Shown: positions 19,250 to 31,048 of the stretch, piece after piece
Position numbering within the stretch: the first letter of the stretch is position 1
Layout: each line of letters starts with the position of its first letter
Origin: Aquarana catesbeiana
Lineage: Eukaryota > Chordata > Amphibia > Anura > Ranidae
Length of the DNA: 64,000 nucleotides
NCBI RefSeq assembly: GCF_042186555.1
Contig: NC_133336.1
Coordinates: forward strand, 37,932,338 to 37,996,337
Reading direction: 5' to 3'
Notes under the pieces: generated by a model
What the model saw: the letters and a program-made list of their open reading frames with translations, nothing else
The model's database searches: none
Told to the model about the DNA's origin: nothing
Program-made: the position numbers and the translations under genes

Positions 19250-20236
19250 CCGCTTGCTGACCGCCCCGTGTATATGTACTGTGGGGCGGTGGCTCCTACA
19301 GGCAAAATCACATACAGGAAAGTGATCCTGGTGTGCCGCCAGCAACCAGCTACCGCTGTAATTGGACCCAGCGGGAGCCAATTAGCAGGTCCGCGGACCC
19401 GATGTCCGCCGGGACCCGCCGATCACTCCCAACAGAGGTAGAACGATGGTCTGCCTATGTAAACAAGGCAGATCACCGTTCTGTGACAAGGGAAAACAGA
19501 GATCCTGTGTTCCTGCTAAGCAGGAACATGGATCTCTGTCTTCCCACAGTACAAGCACCTCCCCCACACTATTCGGAAGCACTCCCTGGGAACACATTTA
19601 ACCCTTTGAATACCCCTGATGTTAACCCCTTCCCTGCCAGTGTCATTAGTGCAGTGACAGTGCATTTTTTTTAGCACTGATCACTCTATTGGTTTAACTG
19701 GTCCCCAAAGAGTGTCACTAATTGTCTGATTTTTCATCCGTAATGTCGCAGTCTCGCTATAAGTCACTATAAGCCATTACTAGTAAAAAAAATAAAATAA
19801 TAAAAATTCCATAAAAACATCTTATTGTTTGTAGACACTATAACTTTTGCGCAAACCAATCCGTATGCGCTTATTGGGATTTTTTTTTTTTTTTTACCAA
19901 AAACAAGTAGCAGAATACATATTGGCCTAAACTGATGAAGAAATTAGATTTTTTTACATTTTTGTATTGGGTTTCGGTTTTATAGCAGAAAGTAAAAAAT
20001 ATAGTTTTTTTTTTTTCAAAATTATCGGCCTTCTTTTTGTTTATAGCGCAAAAAATAAAAGCCGCAGAGGTGATCAAATACCACCAAAATGAAGCTCTAT
20101 TTGTGGGAAAAAAAAGGACATTCATTTTATTTGGGTACATCATTCCATGACCGCGCAATTGTTAAAGTAACGCAGTGCCGCATCGCAAAACATGGCCTGG
20201 TCAGGAAGGGGAGTAAACCTTCCGGGGCTGAAGTGG
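19250..20236 (-). mobile_element. TTAA-flanked 1-kb repeat, AACCGCTT ends
   Basis: TTAA at 19246-19249 and 20237-20240; the ends CCGCTTGCTGACCG and CGGGGCTGAAGTGG are inverted at CCRCTT. The interior has a GC-rich third, a TTAACCCCTTCCCTGCCAGTG block and an AT-rich third with GGTGATCAAATACCAC. The same order, inverted, is at 30096-31048. Non-coding; the target site suggests a piggyBac-type element. Confidence 0.65.
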
Positions 20237-20240
20237 TTAA

Positions 20241-20665
20241 ATATCCCATCTGTATTTTTTGTATTGATCTAGAGCACTATAAATAGTTCTCTGTGCACAT
20301 TGAATGCCACAGGATATTTGCAACAAGGAGCGCCCACTCTGCACACATCTATCTGTTCTGAAGCCGGTGTAGCCCAGCAGGCATTCGCTCGGTGCTGACA
20401 CAGTGAAATTAGCTAGGTAGAGGGTCGCTCATGATCTAGTCCTTTTTTTAATTGAGCCCTTCAACCAAACTATAATTGAAATGAACTTGTCATGTGCAGT
20501 TATTATCTGTGTCAGGCCATCTTTATGCCTGTTTGTATAATTGGATTTTTGTGAGGTGAGACTCAGTATGTGAAGTGAAAAAAAAAAATTCCGAATGAAA
20601 TGTCACCTAAATCAGAAGAGAATCTGGGTAAATCGTACTGGAAATCTGTGACACTATGAAGTGAA
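20241..20665. other. Unassigned
   Basis: Lies between two TTAA repeats. I see no gene or repeat end here. Confidence 0.4.
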
Positions 20666-20669
20666 TTAA

Positions 20670-21625
20670 CCATTGGCCGACCGTCGCACACAGATGTACG
20701 TTGGCAGAATGGCGCAGGCAGGCAAATGGGCGTACCTGTACGTCCCTTTGAATTTGCCGCCTATCAGGCATGCACCCGCCGCGCACCGCGGGAGCATGCC
20801 CGTGGGTCCCGGGAACTAAATGTCCGCCGGCGTCCCGCGACTGCGGCGAGGAGAGGCAGAACGGGGAGATGCCTATGTAAACAAAGCATTCCTGTTCTGC
20901 CTAGCAACATGACAGAGATTCACCGCTCCCTGTCATGTTGTAGTGAGCCCACCCCCCCACAGTTAGAATCACTCCCTAGGACACACTTAACCCCTTGACC
21001 GTCCTCTAGTGTTTAACCCCTTCCCTGCCAGTGTCATTTACACAGTAATCAGTGCATTTTTATAGCACTGATCGCTGTATAAATGACAATGGTCCCAAAA
21101 TAGTGTCAAAAGTGTCCGATGTGTCCGCCATAATGTCGCAGTCCCAATAAAAATCGCAGATCGCCGCCATTACTAGTAAAAAAAAATAATAATAAAAATG
21201 CCATAAATCTATCCCCTATTTTGTAGACGCTATAAATTTTGCGCAAACCAATCAATATACACTTATTGCGATTTTTTTTTTTTTTTTACCAAAAATATGT
21301 AGAAGAATACATATCGGCCTAAACTGAGAAAGAAATTTGTTTTTTTATATATTTTTTGGGGATATTTATTATAGCCAAAAGCAAAAAATATAGCTTTTTT
21401 TTTTCAAAATTGACGGCCTTTTTTTTGTTTATAGCGCGAAAAAATAAAAAAACACAGAGGTGATCAAATATCACTAAAAGAAAGCTCTATTTGTCGGAAA
21501 AAAAGGACATCAATTTTGTTTGGGTGCAACGTCGCACGACCGCGCAATTGTCAGTTAAAGCGACGCAGTGTCGAATCACAAAAAGTGCTCTGGTCACTTC
21601 TTAAAATCTTCCGGGGCTGAAGCGG
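20670..21625 (-). mobile_element. TTAA-type 1-kb repeat, second copy, plus a stray end
   Basis: It begins after TTAA (20666-20669) with CCATTGGCCGACCG and ends GGGGCTGAAGCGG followed by TTAG instead of TTAA. Directly behind it, 21630-21702 repeats only the outer end of another copy (GTAACGCAGTGCCGTATAGC to AGGTCAAGTGG) and ends in TTAA at 21703-21706. Confidence 0.6.
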
Positions 21626-21706
21626 TTAGAGTAACGCAGTGCCGTATAGCAAAAACATATGCTGGTCATGAAGGGGGGGTAAATCTTCCGAAGGTCAAGT
21701 GGTTAA

Positions 21707-23464
21707 AAAAAAAATATATATATAAAACATCAATTTAGACCTTGTAAACCTAAAACGGTAAAATACCATTGATCAAAAACGAATATGCTTACCCTTTCTT
21801 GTTCACATTGGACTAGCGTTAACCCTTAGAGTATTTTTGTTGATTCTTCATGTATTACAGCCTTACAACAGATCAAATCAAGACTGTAAGAGCACAAATC
21901 CAATGGTCTAAGCATCTTAGTAGTAAATATATAATGATTTCTCATAGGGTTGTGACTCTAAGAAAATATTAAGGCTTTGTGATCAATAGATGCAATTCTG
22001 TCCTTCTTGGCATTATTGAACCCCCCCCCCCCTGCTTTATAGACAACGCTGGGTTCCAAGTCTTTCCTTTTACTTTGAAGTCACAAATCTTCTTCGCCTG
22101 TGTTTGACGTCGGGAAAAAAAAAATCACATTTTACATTACAGAAAGCCTTTGCCTGGCAGTTTTGCTCCCTTATTCCCAGCTAAGTCATCAGTTCCAAAG
22201 GACAGAGACTGCTCTCATTGCAAAACTCCGAAAATCCCTTTGCCATATACTGCGCTGACCTTTTATAGAAGCTGCTGAACAATATGTTTTGCAACAACAT
22301 TTTTGCATTTTTTTCCATGACTTTCTGCATGTTTTTTAGTAAAGTCTTAAATGTGCGCATAAATGCATTGCGTTAAGCCAGAATATGAATTTGATATATT
22401 CATACGATATACAGTCAGGCTTATCGTGTAAGCAAGGAAAAATGCTGAGGTCTTTTGCGATGTCACTTACACGCCCATTTAGTTCTTTGCATTTTGGTGT
22501 AATGCCGTTTATGAGGACTAAGAAGCATAGGCATTATACCCTACAATGTAGAAACAAATATACTGTGCCTATCACCCACCCCAAAAAAATGGTTGTGGCT
22601 CGAAAGGCAAGGCCACAGCTTTATTCGTTTTAAACCATACTTGTTCAACAACCAGGTAAAACAGTTGGCAAACCAACTTATGGCTTCCAGTTGAAAATGG
22701 CATGACTAAGGCATACCAGAGGTAGTGCATCACTTGCCACCATAGACCACTACGGCCAACATGAACCCCGCCTGCCATTTACAGCTAAAATGATAAGACC
22801 GACACACTTTTTGGAGTAAAAATTGGCCATAGCAGCCATTTATTAACAATAACCAACATATCAACATTCCTTTGATCAGAAATATAATAACAGTTACGGT
22901 AATGACCAGGGTTGCCAATCCTTGGAGGCACTAACGAACCAACAACAAACTTGTATCAGCGGAACCACTTAAAGGTCCTCAGCCGCAGAACACAATACCA
23001 AATTTCCACTGACACCTCCATTTTCACCAAAGCCCGTTAAACCACCGTTAACTGAGGGCGCCATACCATAGACGGGGCCTTACCCTGATGTTACACCGTA
23101 CAATTTGGACGCCTCCAAGGACCCCAACCGCCAAGCCAGGACAACCCGCAACAAGTCCACCATCCACAGGGCGGGAGGGTGGGAAGTTTCTTTGTCGTCC
23201 GTTTGCCTTGAAGTGCTCACAGACCTCTCGTCCCCGCCTCAACATAGTTGCTGCCCCTCCCTCTCCATTCTTCCACCAATCCAGGTATGTGCCCCTTCTC
23301 CTAAAATATTGACTGTGCTATTTATTTTTAACCCTCTGACTCCTGTACTCCCCTGCTAGCCCAGTTATGCCAGCCATTCACCTATTTTTTTTTTTTTTCG
23401 GGCCTATCTAACCAGTGCCAACCACAGATGAACTATGATTGAACATGGTTTATGGGCCTGTTCT
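21707..23464. other. Long stretch without a recognised feature
   Basis: It contains a short (TA)n at 21710-21722, a poly-C tract at 22020-22031 and no repeat partner elsewhere in the window. Several short frames exist but have no recognisable product. It may be older single-copy DNA. Confidence 0.4.
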
Positions 23465-24211
23465 CATACCTCCCAACTTTTGAAGCTGAGAGGGACACTT
23501 TAGGGGCAGAACGACCTGTGGCACGTGTAGTACGTTACAGCAAAAGTGGGCATGGTTTAAAAGTGGGTGTGGTTAAATGTTGATGGCCAGGAGGGGACAG
23601 TTGCGGTATGTGGGGGTAAAAAACAGGTGGGCGGAGGCAATAGAATGCCTCCTTACTGCCTGTCAAATCTGAATGCCGATCTCTCTTAAGGAACCAAGGT
23701 GTGAACAAACCATAATTATTTTTTTTGTTTCATTTATTTATGTATTTTTTTTACAGTTCTTTTTTTTTTTTCTTACATTTTTAACATCTCTATTGGGGAG
23801 CTTTGGGGAAATAGCAGGGCTAAACATATTTTTGACCCTTCCCCACTCTCTATCCTGAACCTGATCCTCTTCTCCTGTGCCCTGCAGCAAGCGGGAGGGA
23901 GTGGAGAAGAGCCGGCAGTGCTACAAGGGCACACGGGAGAATCGGAGCGGCGTGGGGGGTGAAAATTAGAATGGTGGGGGGAAGAGGGTACTGAGTGCAG
24001 ACACTGTGATTTGAATTTTCCTGCTGAGGGAAGAGGAGGAGAAGCGGGCTGAACTTTAAGGGGCTCAAAGCTGGATTGGAGCAGAGGGATTAGTGAAGCC
24101 CAAAGCCGGAATGAGTTCCGGCTCTGGGATTTAGCCTGGATGTGCTGGATGCTGGGATTTCAATGAAATCTTGGGATGGTCCTGCCAATTCTGGGACAGT
24201 TGGGAGGTATG
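23465..24211 (+). mobile_element. MITE, CATACCTCCCAACTT ends, long copy
   Basis: Left end CATACCTCCCAACTTTTGAAG and right end GGGACAGTTGGGAGGTATG are inverted over about 18 bases. It is a longer relative of 18740-18904. The interior includes AAAAGTGGGCATGGTTTAAAAG near the left. Non-coding. Confidence 0.65.
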
Positions 24212-24831
24212 CAGTACCCAGCAGGTAAAGATAAGCTCCTGAGAAGTAAAATGTGACTCATGGGACTAGAGCTTTAAACTCCCTGGTGTTCTCTCTGGAT
24301 CCCCAAATTAACACACAGATTTGAAGGCACAAAACGCTGCCTCTCTGTGTCACCAGCCAGGCATGATCCAGTAATGTAAGCAATGCTGCTGCGGGGTGAA
24401 TGGAGTCCCTCACCTGTAACTGTGCATGAGGACAGCACTGCAGCTCAGTTCAGGAGAGAGGAGGTGAGGACCAGAGGTCACTAAGGTGTGTGCAGCAGGG
24501 AGGCATGGATCTGATGTCAGATCTACTGCAGAGAAGCAGGGAGTCGCGGCTGTGGGCCTGTATACTGTGCAGACCGGGAGAGAGAGCAGGAGAGGTGTGG
24601 GGAGGGGCAATGGAGGAGAGGCAGACAGAGTCCAGGGAAGGGACCGACATCTGAGTGCAGATGGAGAAGCACAGTTTACTCATATCTCTTGGGTTACCTC
24701 CAAGTGCCTCCTGCCGAGGCACTCGAGCACATCACTGGATCGAGATGGGGCTCAGGTAAGCATGCTGCATGCAGAAGGTTTTTTATAAAATGCATTAAGA
24801 TAAAAAACCTTCTGCTTTTACAACCACTTTA
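24212..24831. other. Unassigned, ending in the right half of a TTAA MITE
   Basis: 24755-24831 equals the right end of the 16312-16788 family (TGCAGAAGGTTTTTTATAAAATGCATTAAGATAAAAAACC hairpin, ACAACCACTTTAA). The upstream part, including TGGATCGAGATGGGGCTCAGGTAAG, also fits that family; 24212-24690 is not assigned. Confidence 0.45.
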
Positions 24832-25787
24832 ACTGTGCCAAAGTCACGCATGTTGCAGGATTAGAGGCAGGTGTATGATTAACCAGTTATACCAAGTAGG
24901 TGCTAATGATCATCAATTTCCAATAAGTCATCAACTGAAACAGAAACAGCTGTGTAGGAGGCACTGAGTGAGGAACAGCCAAACTCTGTTACTAAGGTGA
25001 GATTGTGGAAGACCATTTCACATTACAGGTCATACACTATGGCAAGACTGAGCAAGGCTAAGCAACTCAACTATGCGCAAAAACATAGGAACTGGGGTGC
25101 ATAAAAATTGGCGACAGGTGCTCTGGAATGATGAGTTAAAATTTTTAATATTTGGCTGTAGTAAAAGGCAGTTTGTTAGGTGAAGGACTGAAGAGCGGTA
25201 CAATATTGAGTGTATGCAGACAACTTTGAAGCATGGTGGAGATTCCTTGCAGGATTGGGACTGCATTTCTGAAAATTGGAGATTTGGTCAGGGTCAATGG
25301 TGTCCTCAATGCTGAGAAATAAAGGACAACGACCCCAAACACACAGCCAATGTCATTAAAAAATGTCATTAAAAACTATCTTCAGTGTAAAGAAGAACAA
25401 GGAGTCCTGGAAATGATGGTTTGGCCCCCACAGGTCCCTGATCTCAACATTGAGTCTGTCTGGGATTACATGATGAGATAGAAAGTTTTGAGGCAGACAA
25501 CATCCACAGAAGATCTGTGGTTAGTTCTCCAAGATGTTTGGAACAACCTACCTGCTGAGTTCCTTTAAAAACTGTGTTCAGGTGTACCTAAAAGACTTGA
25601 TGTTGTTTAAAAGGCAAAGGGTGGTTACACCAAATATTGATTTGGTTTGGATTTCTCTGCTGTTTATTTACTTTTTTTATTCTGTTAATTGTTAAAAATA
25701 AACTATTAACACCGCTATTTCTGAAAACTTTCTTAATTCACTGCATTTTTTCACACCTGCCCAAAACTTTTGCACAGTACTGTATAT
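24832..25787 (+). mobile_element. Degraded, internally deleted Tc1-type element
   Basis: The left end ACTGTGCCAAAGT and the right end CCAAAACTTTTGCACAGT before ACTGTA are inverted. Between them are fragments of a Tc1 transposase: near 25120 TGGAATGATGAG (WNDE, first catalytic Asp region), near 25315 AACGACCCCAAACAC (NDPKH), and near 25430 CCTGATCTCAACATTGAG (PDLNIE). About a third of the N-terminal part is missing and many stops are present. Confidence 0.75.
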
Positions 25788-25796
25788 ATATATATA

Positions 25797-27043
25797 AACC
25801 CTCTTGGGCATGGAGTTCACCAGAGCTTCACAGGTTGCCACTGGAGTCCTCTTCCACTCCTCCATGACGACATCACGGAGCTGGTGGATGTTAGAGACCT
25901 TGCGCTCCTCTGCCTTCCATTTGAGTATGCCTCACAGATGCTCAATAGGGTTTAGATCTGGAGACATGCTTGGCCAGTCCATCACCTTTACCCTCAGCTT
26001 CTTTAGCAAGGCAGTGGTCGTCTTGGAGGTGTGTTTGGGGTCGTTATCATGTTGGAATACTGCCCTGCGGCCCAGTCTCCAAAGGGAGGGGATCATGTTC
26101 TGCTTCAATATGTCACAGTACATGTTGGCATTCATGGTTCCCTCAATGAACTGTAGCTCCCCAGTGCCGGCAGCACTCATGCAGCCCCAGACCATGACAC
26201 TCCCACCACCATGCTTGACTGTAGGCAAGACACACTTGTCTTTGTACTCCTCACCTGGTTGCCGCCACACACTCTTGACACCATCTGAACCAAATAAGTT
26301 TATCTTGGTCTCATCAGACCACAGGACATGGTTTCAGTAATCCATGTCCTTAGTCTGCTTGTCTTCAGCAAACTGTTTGTGGGATTTCTTGTGCATCATC
26401 TTTAGAAGAGGCTTCCTTCTGGGACGACAGCCATGCAGACCAATTTGATACAGAGTGCATGGTATGGTCTGAGCACTGACAGGCTGACCCCCCACCCCTA
26501 CAACCTCTGCAGCAATGCTGGCAGCACTCATATGTCTATTTCCCAAAGACAACCTCTGGATATGACGCTGAGCATGTGCGCTCAACTTCTTTGGTTGACC
26601 ATGGCGAGACCTGTTCTGAGTGGAACCTGTCCTGTTAAACTGCTGTATGGTCTTGGCCACCGTGCTGCAGCTCAGTTTCAGGGTCTTAGCAATCTTCTTA
26701 TAGCCTAGGCCATCTTTATGTAGAGCAACAATTCTTTTTTTTTTCAGATCCTCAGAGTTCTTTGCCATGTTGAACGTCCAGTGACCAGTATGAGAGAAAC
26801 AGCGATAAAACCAAATTTAACACAAGCTGCTTTCCATTCACACCTGAGACCTTGTAACACTAACCAGTCACATGACACCGGGGAGGGAAAATGGCTAATT
26901 GGTACCAATTTGGACATTTTCACTTTTGTTGCCAGCGGTTTAGACATTAATGGCTGTGTGTCATTTCTTCAATTGTCAAATGAAAATATATAATAAAATA
27001 TTTGCAAAATAATGAGGGGTGTACTCACTTTTGTGAGATACTG
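25797..27043 (-). mobile_element. Tc1-type element, cut off at its 3' end
   Basis: On the - strand the left end CAGTATCTCACAAAAGTGAG followed by TACACCCCTC lies at about 27043-27013. The transposase frame runs to about 25802, where it meets a TA repeat, so the last codons and the other inverted end are missing. This terminal sequence is one I associate with a Tc1 group spread widely among fishes, frogs and lampreys, an association I cannot verify here. Confidence 0.85.
25802..26768 (-). pseudogene. Tc1 transposase, two nonsense codons and no C-terminus
   Basis: ATG at 26768 begins MAKNSEDLKKKRIVALHKDG, the helix-turn-helix region, with a GQPKK linker motif. Codon 145 is TGA (26334-26336) replacing the Trp of the YWNHVLWSDE motif. 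The same frame continues with WSDETK, VMVWGCMSAAG, FQHDNDPKHT and SPDLNPIEHL. TGA at 25932-25934 then replaces the Trp of HLWG. Beyond that the frame reads to MPKRV at 25802 and is truncated. The DDE triad is intact as spelled, so apart from the two stops and missing end the copy is well preserved. Confidence 0.9.
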
Positions 27044-27055
27044 TATATATATATA

Positions 27056-27060
27056 CACAA

Positions 27061-27130
<70 letters not shown>
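27056..27130. repeat. (CA)n(TA)n microsatellite
   Basis: About 14 CA units followed by over 20 TA units. The TA of the neighbouring Tc1 target site may have seeded it. Confidence 0.95.
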
Positions 27131-27132
<2 letters not shown>

Positions 27133-27960
27133 TACTGCAGATAGATGGGTTTGGATTGGATTTCAATCTACAGAATTCTCTGCCTTTAGGTAAATATTAA
27201 TGCAGGTCGGGATTAAGTGTAAAAATACCATTGTTAATACATTATACATGAAAATAAATATTTATTTGTGTATTTTTACAGTCGGTTTGTATGCCGAGGA
27301 GGCTTTGCTTGCAAAATCATTTTCTGGTCAAGAAGCTCTAATTATTTTTGAATATCCTGCAGACCCGAGTGTAATAGATTTTCTAAATCAAGCAGATTTT
27401 GTTGTGGTGTCTGCTGTTGTCCAAACATAAAGTAATGTTCAGCATAGTAATTACAGTAAAATTTGGAATGGTCAGCGTGTATGTAGAATACAAAGCAGAA
27501 GCTGGGAAGAACAGAAATTCGATTCGCAGGCCAATATTATTATATTATAGAACAGTGATTATGGGGAACTGGTGGAGTAGCACACAGCAACCAATCACAT
27601 GGCTGTAGTCGGATGGGTAAAAGGTGAAGTATGATTGGCTGATAGGGGTCACCACATTTCATACTTATTGGCCATTCTTGTTCCACCTTATCTACATGCA
27701 ATATATCCAGCATAATACAGAAAGAAGAGCCACTCTTTAAAGAGAACCAGTAAAGACTAATAAGCTACTGTAAATACAGTATTCATGTAAAATAATTATA
27801 CTTACTAGGAAAAGTGTGCCGGTTCTGGAGTCCGTGCCAATGGATGCAGTCTGTGCCCAGTGAGTGTGAAGGGAGACAAGACAATGGCAGGGGATATACC
27901 ATACAATACAGAAGAGTGTATTCTATGAAGCAATGCAGAGTATATAGCACATAGCAGTGT
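27131..27960. other. Intergenic apart from one possible exon
   Basis: 27283-27429 is the possible exon listed separately. Near 27575 GCACACAGCAACCAATCAC looks like a fragment of a common frog MITE. Otherwise nothing is recognised. Confidence 0.4.
27283..27429 (+). CDS. Possible terminal coding exon of an unrecognised gene
   Basis: A pyrimidine-rich tract ending TATTTTTACAG (27272-27282) is a good 3' splice site. It is followed by 48 open codons to TAA (27427-27429). The predicted peptide contains YAEEALLAKSFSGQEAL and DPSVIDFLNQADFVVVSA, and does not look like a transposon or low-complexity repeat. The reading frame implies that one codon is split by the intron. I do not recognise the protein. 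It may equally be chance, or the remains of an unlisted repeat. Confidence 0.25.
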
Positions 27961-28713
27961 TCAGAGTTGAGCAGTGTGTAGTATACAATATATAGCACAG
28001 TGTGGAGTATATAATGTACAGAACAGTTTACAAAGTGTAGCAGTATGGATTATATAAAGTTTACTAGTGTGTACAGGATGGGGCATGATGAAGTGTATAT
28101 TGTACACTACAATGTACAGATTGGAACAGTGTGAAGAGTATAATGTACAGCATAATATATAAGGTAGAACAGTGTGGTGTATAAAATCTATTACAAAGTT
28201 TATGGAGTAAAATAATCTACAGCACAGTGTATAGAGTAGAGTGGTGTGGGGTGTATAATGTAAAGCACAGTGTATAGAGTAGAGTGGTGTGGAGTGTATA
28301 ATGTAAAGCACAGTGTATAGAGTAGAACCATTTGGGGTGTATAATGTAAAGCACACTGTATAGAATAGAGTGGTGTGGAGTGTATAATGTAAAGCACAGT
28401 GTATAGAGTAGAGTGGTGTGGAGTGTATAATGTAAAGCACAGTGTATAGAGTAGATCCATGTGGGGTGTATAATGTAAAGCACAGTGTATAGAGTAGATC
28501 CATGTGGGGTGTATAATGTAAAGCACAGTGTATAGAGTAGAGTGGTGTGGAGTGTATAATGTAAAGCACAGTGTATAGAGTAGAGTGGTGTGAAGTATAT
28601 AATGTAAAGCACAGTGTATAGAGTAGAGCGGTGTGGAATGTGGAATGTAAAGCGCAGTGTATAGAGTAGAACAGCGTGGATTTAAAAAAATGTAAAAAAT
28701 CTAATTTCTTCAT
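27961..28713. repeat. 43-bp minisatellite (GTGTATAATGTAAAGCACAGTGTATAGAG type)
   Basis: Regular 43-bp units at about 28205-28650 (TAAAGCAC starts at 28261, 28304 and 28347, and so on), with more diverged units to about 27961. On the - strand all three frames stay open because TGTACATTATACTCCAC-type units contain few stops in any phase. The 250-codon frame is therefore a by-product and not a gene. Confidence 0.9.
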
Positions 28714-28734
28714 AAATTTAGGCCAATATGTATT

Positions 28735-28960
28735 CTAGAAACATAGAAAAGTGACAGCAGAAAAAGACCAAGTAGTCCGTTGAGTCTGCCCATTTTTTTG
28801 TTTGTATTTTTGTTTTTTTTTTGGGGGGGGGGGGGTTATATTATGTTTTTTTTTATTTTAATTTTTTTCATTAACCTCGTTGTCTGACTATAGATCTATG
28901 TTTATCCCAAGCATGTTTGAAGCCGTTTACTGTTGACTGTCTCACTACCTGTGTTGGTAT
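28735..28960. repeat. Fragment of a LINE/SINE-type tail
   Basis: AAACATAGAAAAGTGACAGCAGAAAAAGACCAAGTAGTCC resembles widespread vertebrate retroposon tails. A related phrase (GAAAAAAGACACAAGTCCATCAAG) starts the CR1-like copy at 59330. An internal poly-T/poly-G tract (28795-28850) follows. Confidence 0.4.
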
Positions 28961-28965
28961 GCACT

Positions 28966-29230
28966 TTTCGAAACGCGTTGGGCTCTTCCACTACTTTTCA
29001 TCTTCTGTCATCTGTTTGAAAGGTTTCATGATTGTAGTAGGATTTTTGCCACTTCTGTCCAATATTGTATAATAATATTGTAATATATGTACATATGGGT
29101 TTCTTGTGATTCCTTTCATAAAAGTTTTATACAAATTGTGTATTAATAATATTATATTTTTCATTTTTCTCTATATATATATATTTATTTATTTAATTGC
29201 CTTAAAAATCCCACTTTCGATGTTTTTCTT
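28966..29230 (+). mobile_element. Possible 5'-truncated Penelope-like terminal repeat
   Basis: It starts with TTTTCGAAACGCGTTGGG, the 3' half of the hammerhead-like core seen at 32261-32300, followed by AT-rich sequence to about 29230. The 5' half of the core is absent, so the copy would be cut inside the ribozyme-like motif. Low support beyond that motif. Confidence 0.35.
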
Positions 29231-29320
29231 CTTTAAAAGCTGTCACAATACCTACACAGTGCCTGTATTTGATTGGCTCCTTCAACAAAAGTCGATCATT
29301 TTGAATAGCGCAGTGGATGT

Positions 29321-29476
29321 AAGGGTCTCAAACTGGCGGCCCTCCAGCTGTTGCAAAACTACAAGTCCCATGAGGCATTGCAAGGCTGACCGTTACAAGC
29401 ATGACTCCCACAGGCAGATGCATGATGGGACTTGTAGTTTTGCAACAGCTGGAGGGCCGCCAGTTTGAGAACCCCT
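29321..29476. mobile_element. Hairpin MITE (CTCAAACTGGCGGCCCTCC)
   Basis: AAGGGTCTCAAACTGGCGGCCCTCCAGCTGTTGCAAAACTACAAGTCCCAT is followed by its near-perfect inverse after about 55 bases. GATGT flanks both sides (before 29321 and after 29476), part of a likely 8-bp hAT-type duplication. Confidence 0.7.
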
Positions 29477-30091
29477 GATGTAAGTTTTTATATTACTGTC
29501 TGTAACCTCACTCAAGGGGGGTCCTCTGGACAGGGAGTGAAAGAAACCCCCCCAAGGGGGACCGAGGCAGATGTGAAATCCTGAGGTTGCAAGGCTTTCT
29601 TTTCTCAATCCAAAATGGAAGAAATCATTACGACTGACGTTCCACTTTAACAGAAGCATGAAATTAAGATTATGTAATGACTTTTTTCAAGAAAAGAAAG
29701 AAAATGAAGTGCGCTTACAGGTCAGACCGCTGTCAGCCAAGCTAACTGTGTGGTGGAGACTTTAATTGTATTCATAACAAAAGGTTATTGTTTAATTATT
29801 CATGTGCGTGGATGGAGTTGAGACGCCGTTTCTCTCTCATTTCTATACATCATTATTGCTGAAAGTGTGACATAAAAATATATACTTTCCATCAAGGTCA
29901 ATCTTCCTATAAATTGCTGATTATATAAGATGGGATTAAAAATAAAAAAACACGGCTGCAACTTCTAAATATAGAGTTGTTGGGTCTATTGTGGGACAGA
30001 TGGTTAGTCTGTTTCCTGTTTAGGTCAGAAATGAATAACACATTTACGTGTTCCAGACAAGCTTAAAAAACAACAAAAAAAAACCAGCTAA
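29477..30091. other. Unassigned
   Basis: 29495-29660 may be MITE-derived (GGAACGTCAG and related ends). 29740-29860 is AT-rich with no repeat partner in the window. No gene seen. Confidence 0.35.
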
Positions 30092-30095
30092 TTAA

Positions 30096-31048
30096 CCGCT
30101 TCAGCCCCGGAAGATTTTACCCCCTTCCTGACCAGAGCACTTTTTGCGATTCGGCACTGCGTCACTTTAACTGACAATTGCGCGGTCGTGCATCGTTACA
30201 CCAAAACAAAATTGGCGTCCTTTTTTTCCCACAAATAGAGCTTTCTTTTGGTGGTATTTGATCACCTCTGCGGTTTTTATTTTTTGCACTATAAACAAAA
30301 AAATAGAGACAATTTTGAAAAAAAGCAATATTTTTTACTTATTGCTATAATAAATATCCCCCAAAAAATATTAAAAAATAACAATTTTTTTCCTCAGTTT
30401 AGGCCGATATGTATTCTTCTACATATTTTTGGTAAAAATAAACGAAATAAGCGTATATTGATTGGTTTGCGCAAACGTTATAGCGTCTACAAAATAGGGG
30501 ATAGTTTTTATGGCATTTTTATTATTATTATTTTTTTTATTAGTAATGGCGGCGATCTGTGATTTTTATCATGACTGCAACATTCTGGGGGACACATCGG
30601 ACACTTTTGACACTATTTTAGGACCATTGTCATTTATACAGCGATCAGTGCTATAAAAATGCACTGATTACTGTGTAAATGACACTGGCAGGGAAGGGGT
30701 TAACCACTAGGGGGCGATAAAGGGGTTAAGTGTGTCCTAGGGAGTGATTCTAACTGTGGGGGGGATGGGCTACCACTGACATGACAGCGATCACTGCACC
30801 CGATGACAGGGAGCAGTGATCTCTGTCATGTCACTAGGCAGAACGGGGAAATGCCTTGTTTACATAGGCACTTCCCCGTTCTGAGGCTCTGTGACACGAT
30901 CGCTGTCCCGCGGGTACAGTCATGCTGTATGCGGCGGGTGTGTACGCGCCCGCTAGCCCAGCCAATTAAAGCGGATGTACAGGTACGCCCATTTGCCCAC
31001 CGCTGCCATTGTGCCAACGTATATCGGCGTGCGGCGGTCGGCAAGTGG
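30096..31048 (+). mobile_element. TTAA-flanked 1-kb repeat, complete copy
   Basis: TTAA at 30092-30095 and 31049-31052. Ends CCGCTTCAGCCCCGG and CGGTCGGCAAGTGG are inverted at CCRCTT. Internal landmarks in order: CCACAAATAGAGC, GGTGGTATTTGATCACC, GCGATCAGTGCTATAAAAATGC, CACTGGCAGGGAAGGGGTTAA and a GC-rich end. It is the best-preserved copy of the family in this window. Confidence 0.7.

Noticed and set aside
25804..26340. 178-codon + strand frame
   Set aside because: Antisense shadow of the - strand Tc1 transposase.
27961..28713. 250-codon frame on the - strand
   Set aside because: Entirely within a 43-bp minisatellite; open in all frames because of repeat composition.
27961..28713. CRISPR-like array
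   Set aside because: Units are contiguous with no unique spacers, and the sequence is vertebrate nuclear DNA; the same applies to the other tandem arrays.
29740..29860. Conserved non-coding element
   Set aside because: Looks single copy and AT-rich with homeodomain-like sites, but conservation cannot be judged from one sequence.
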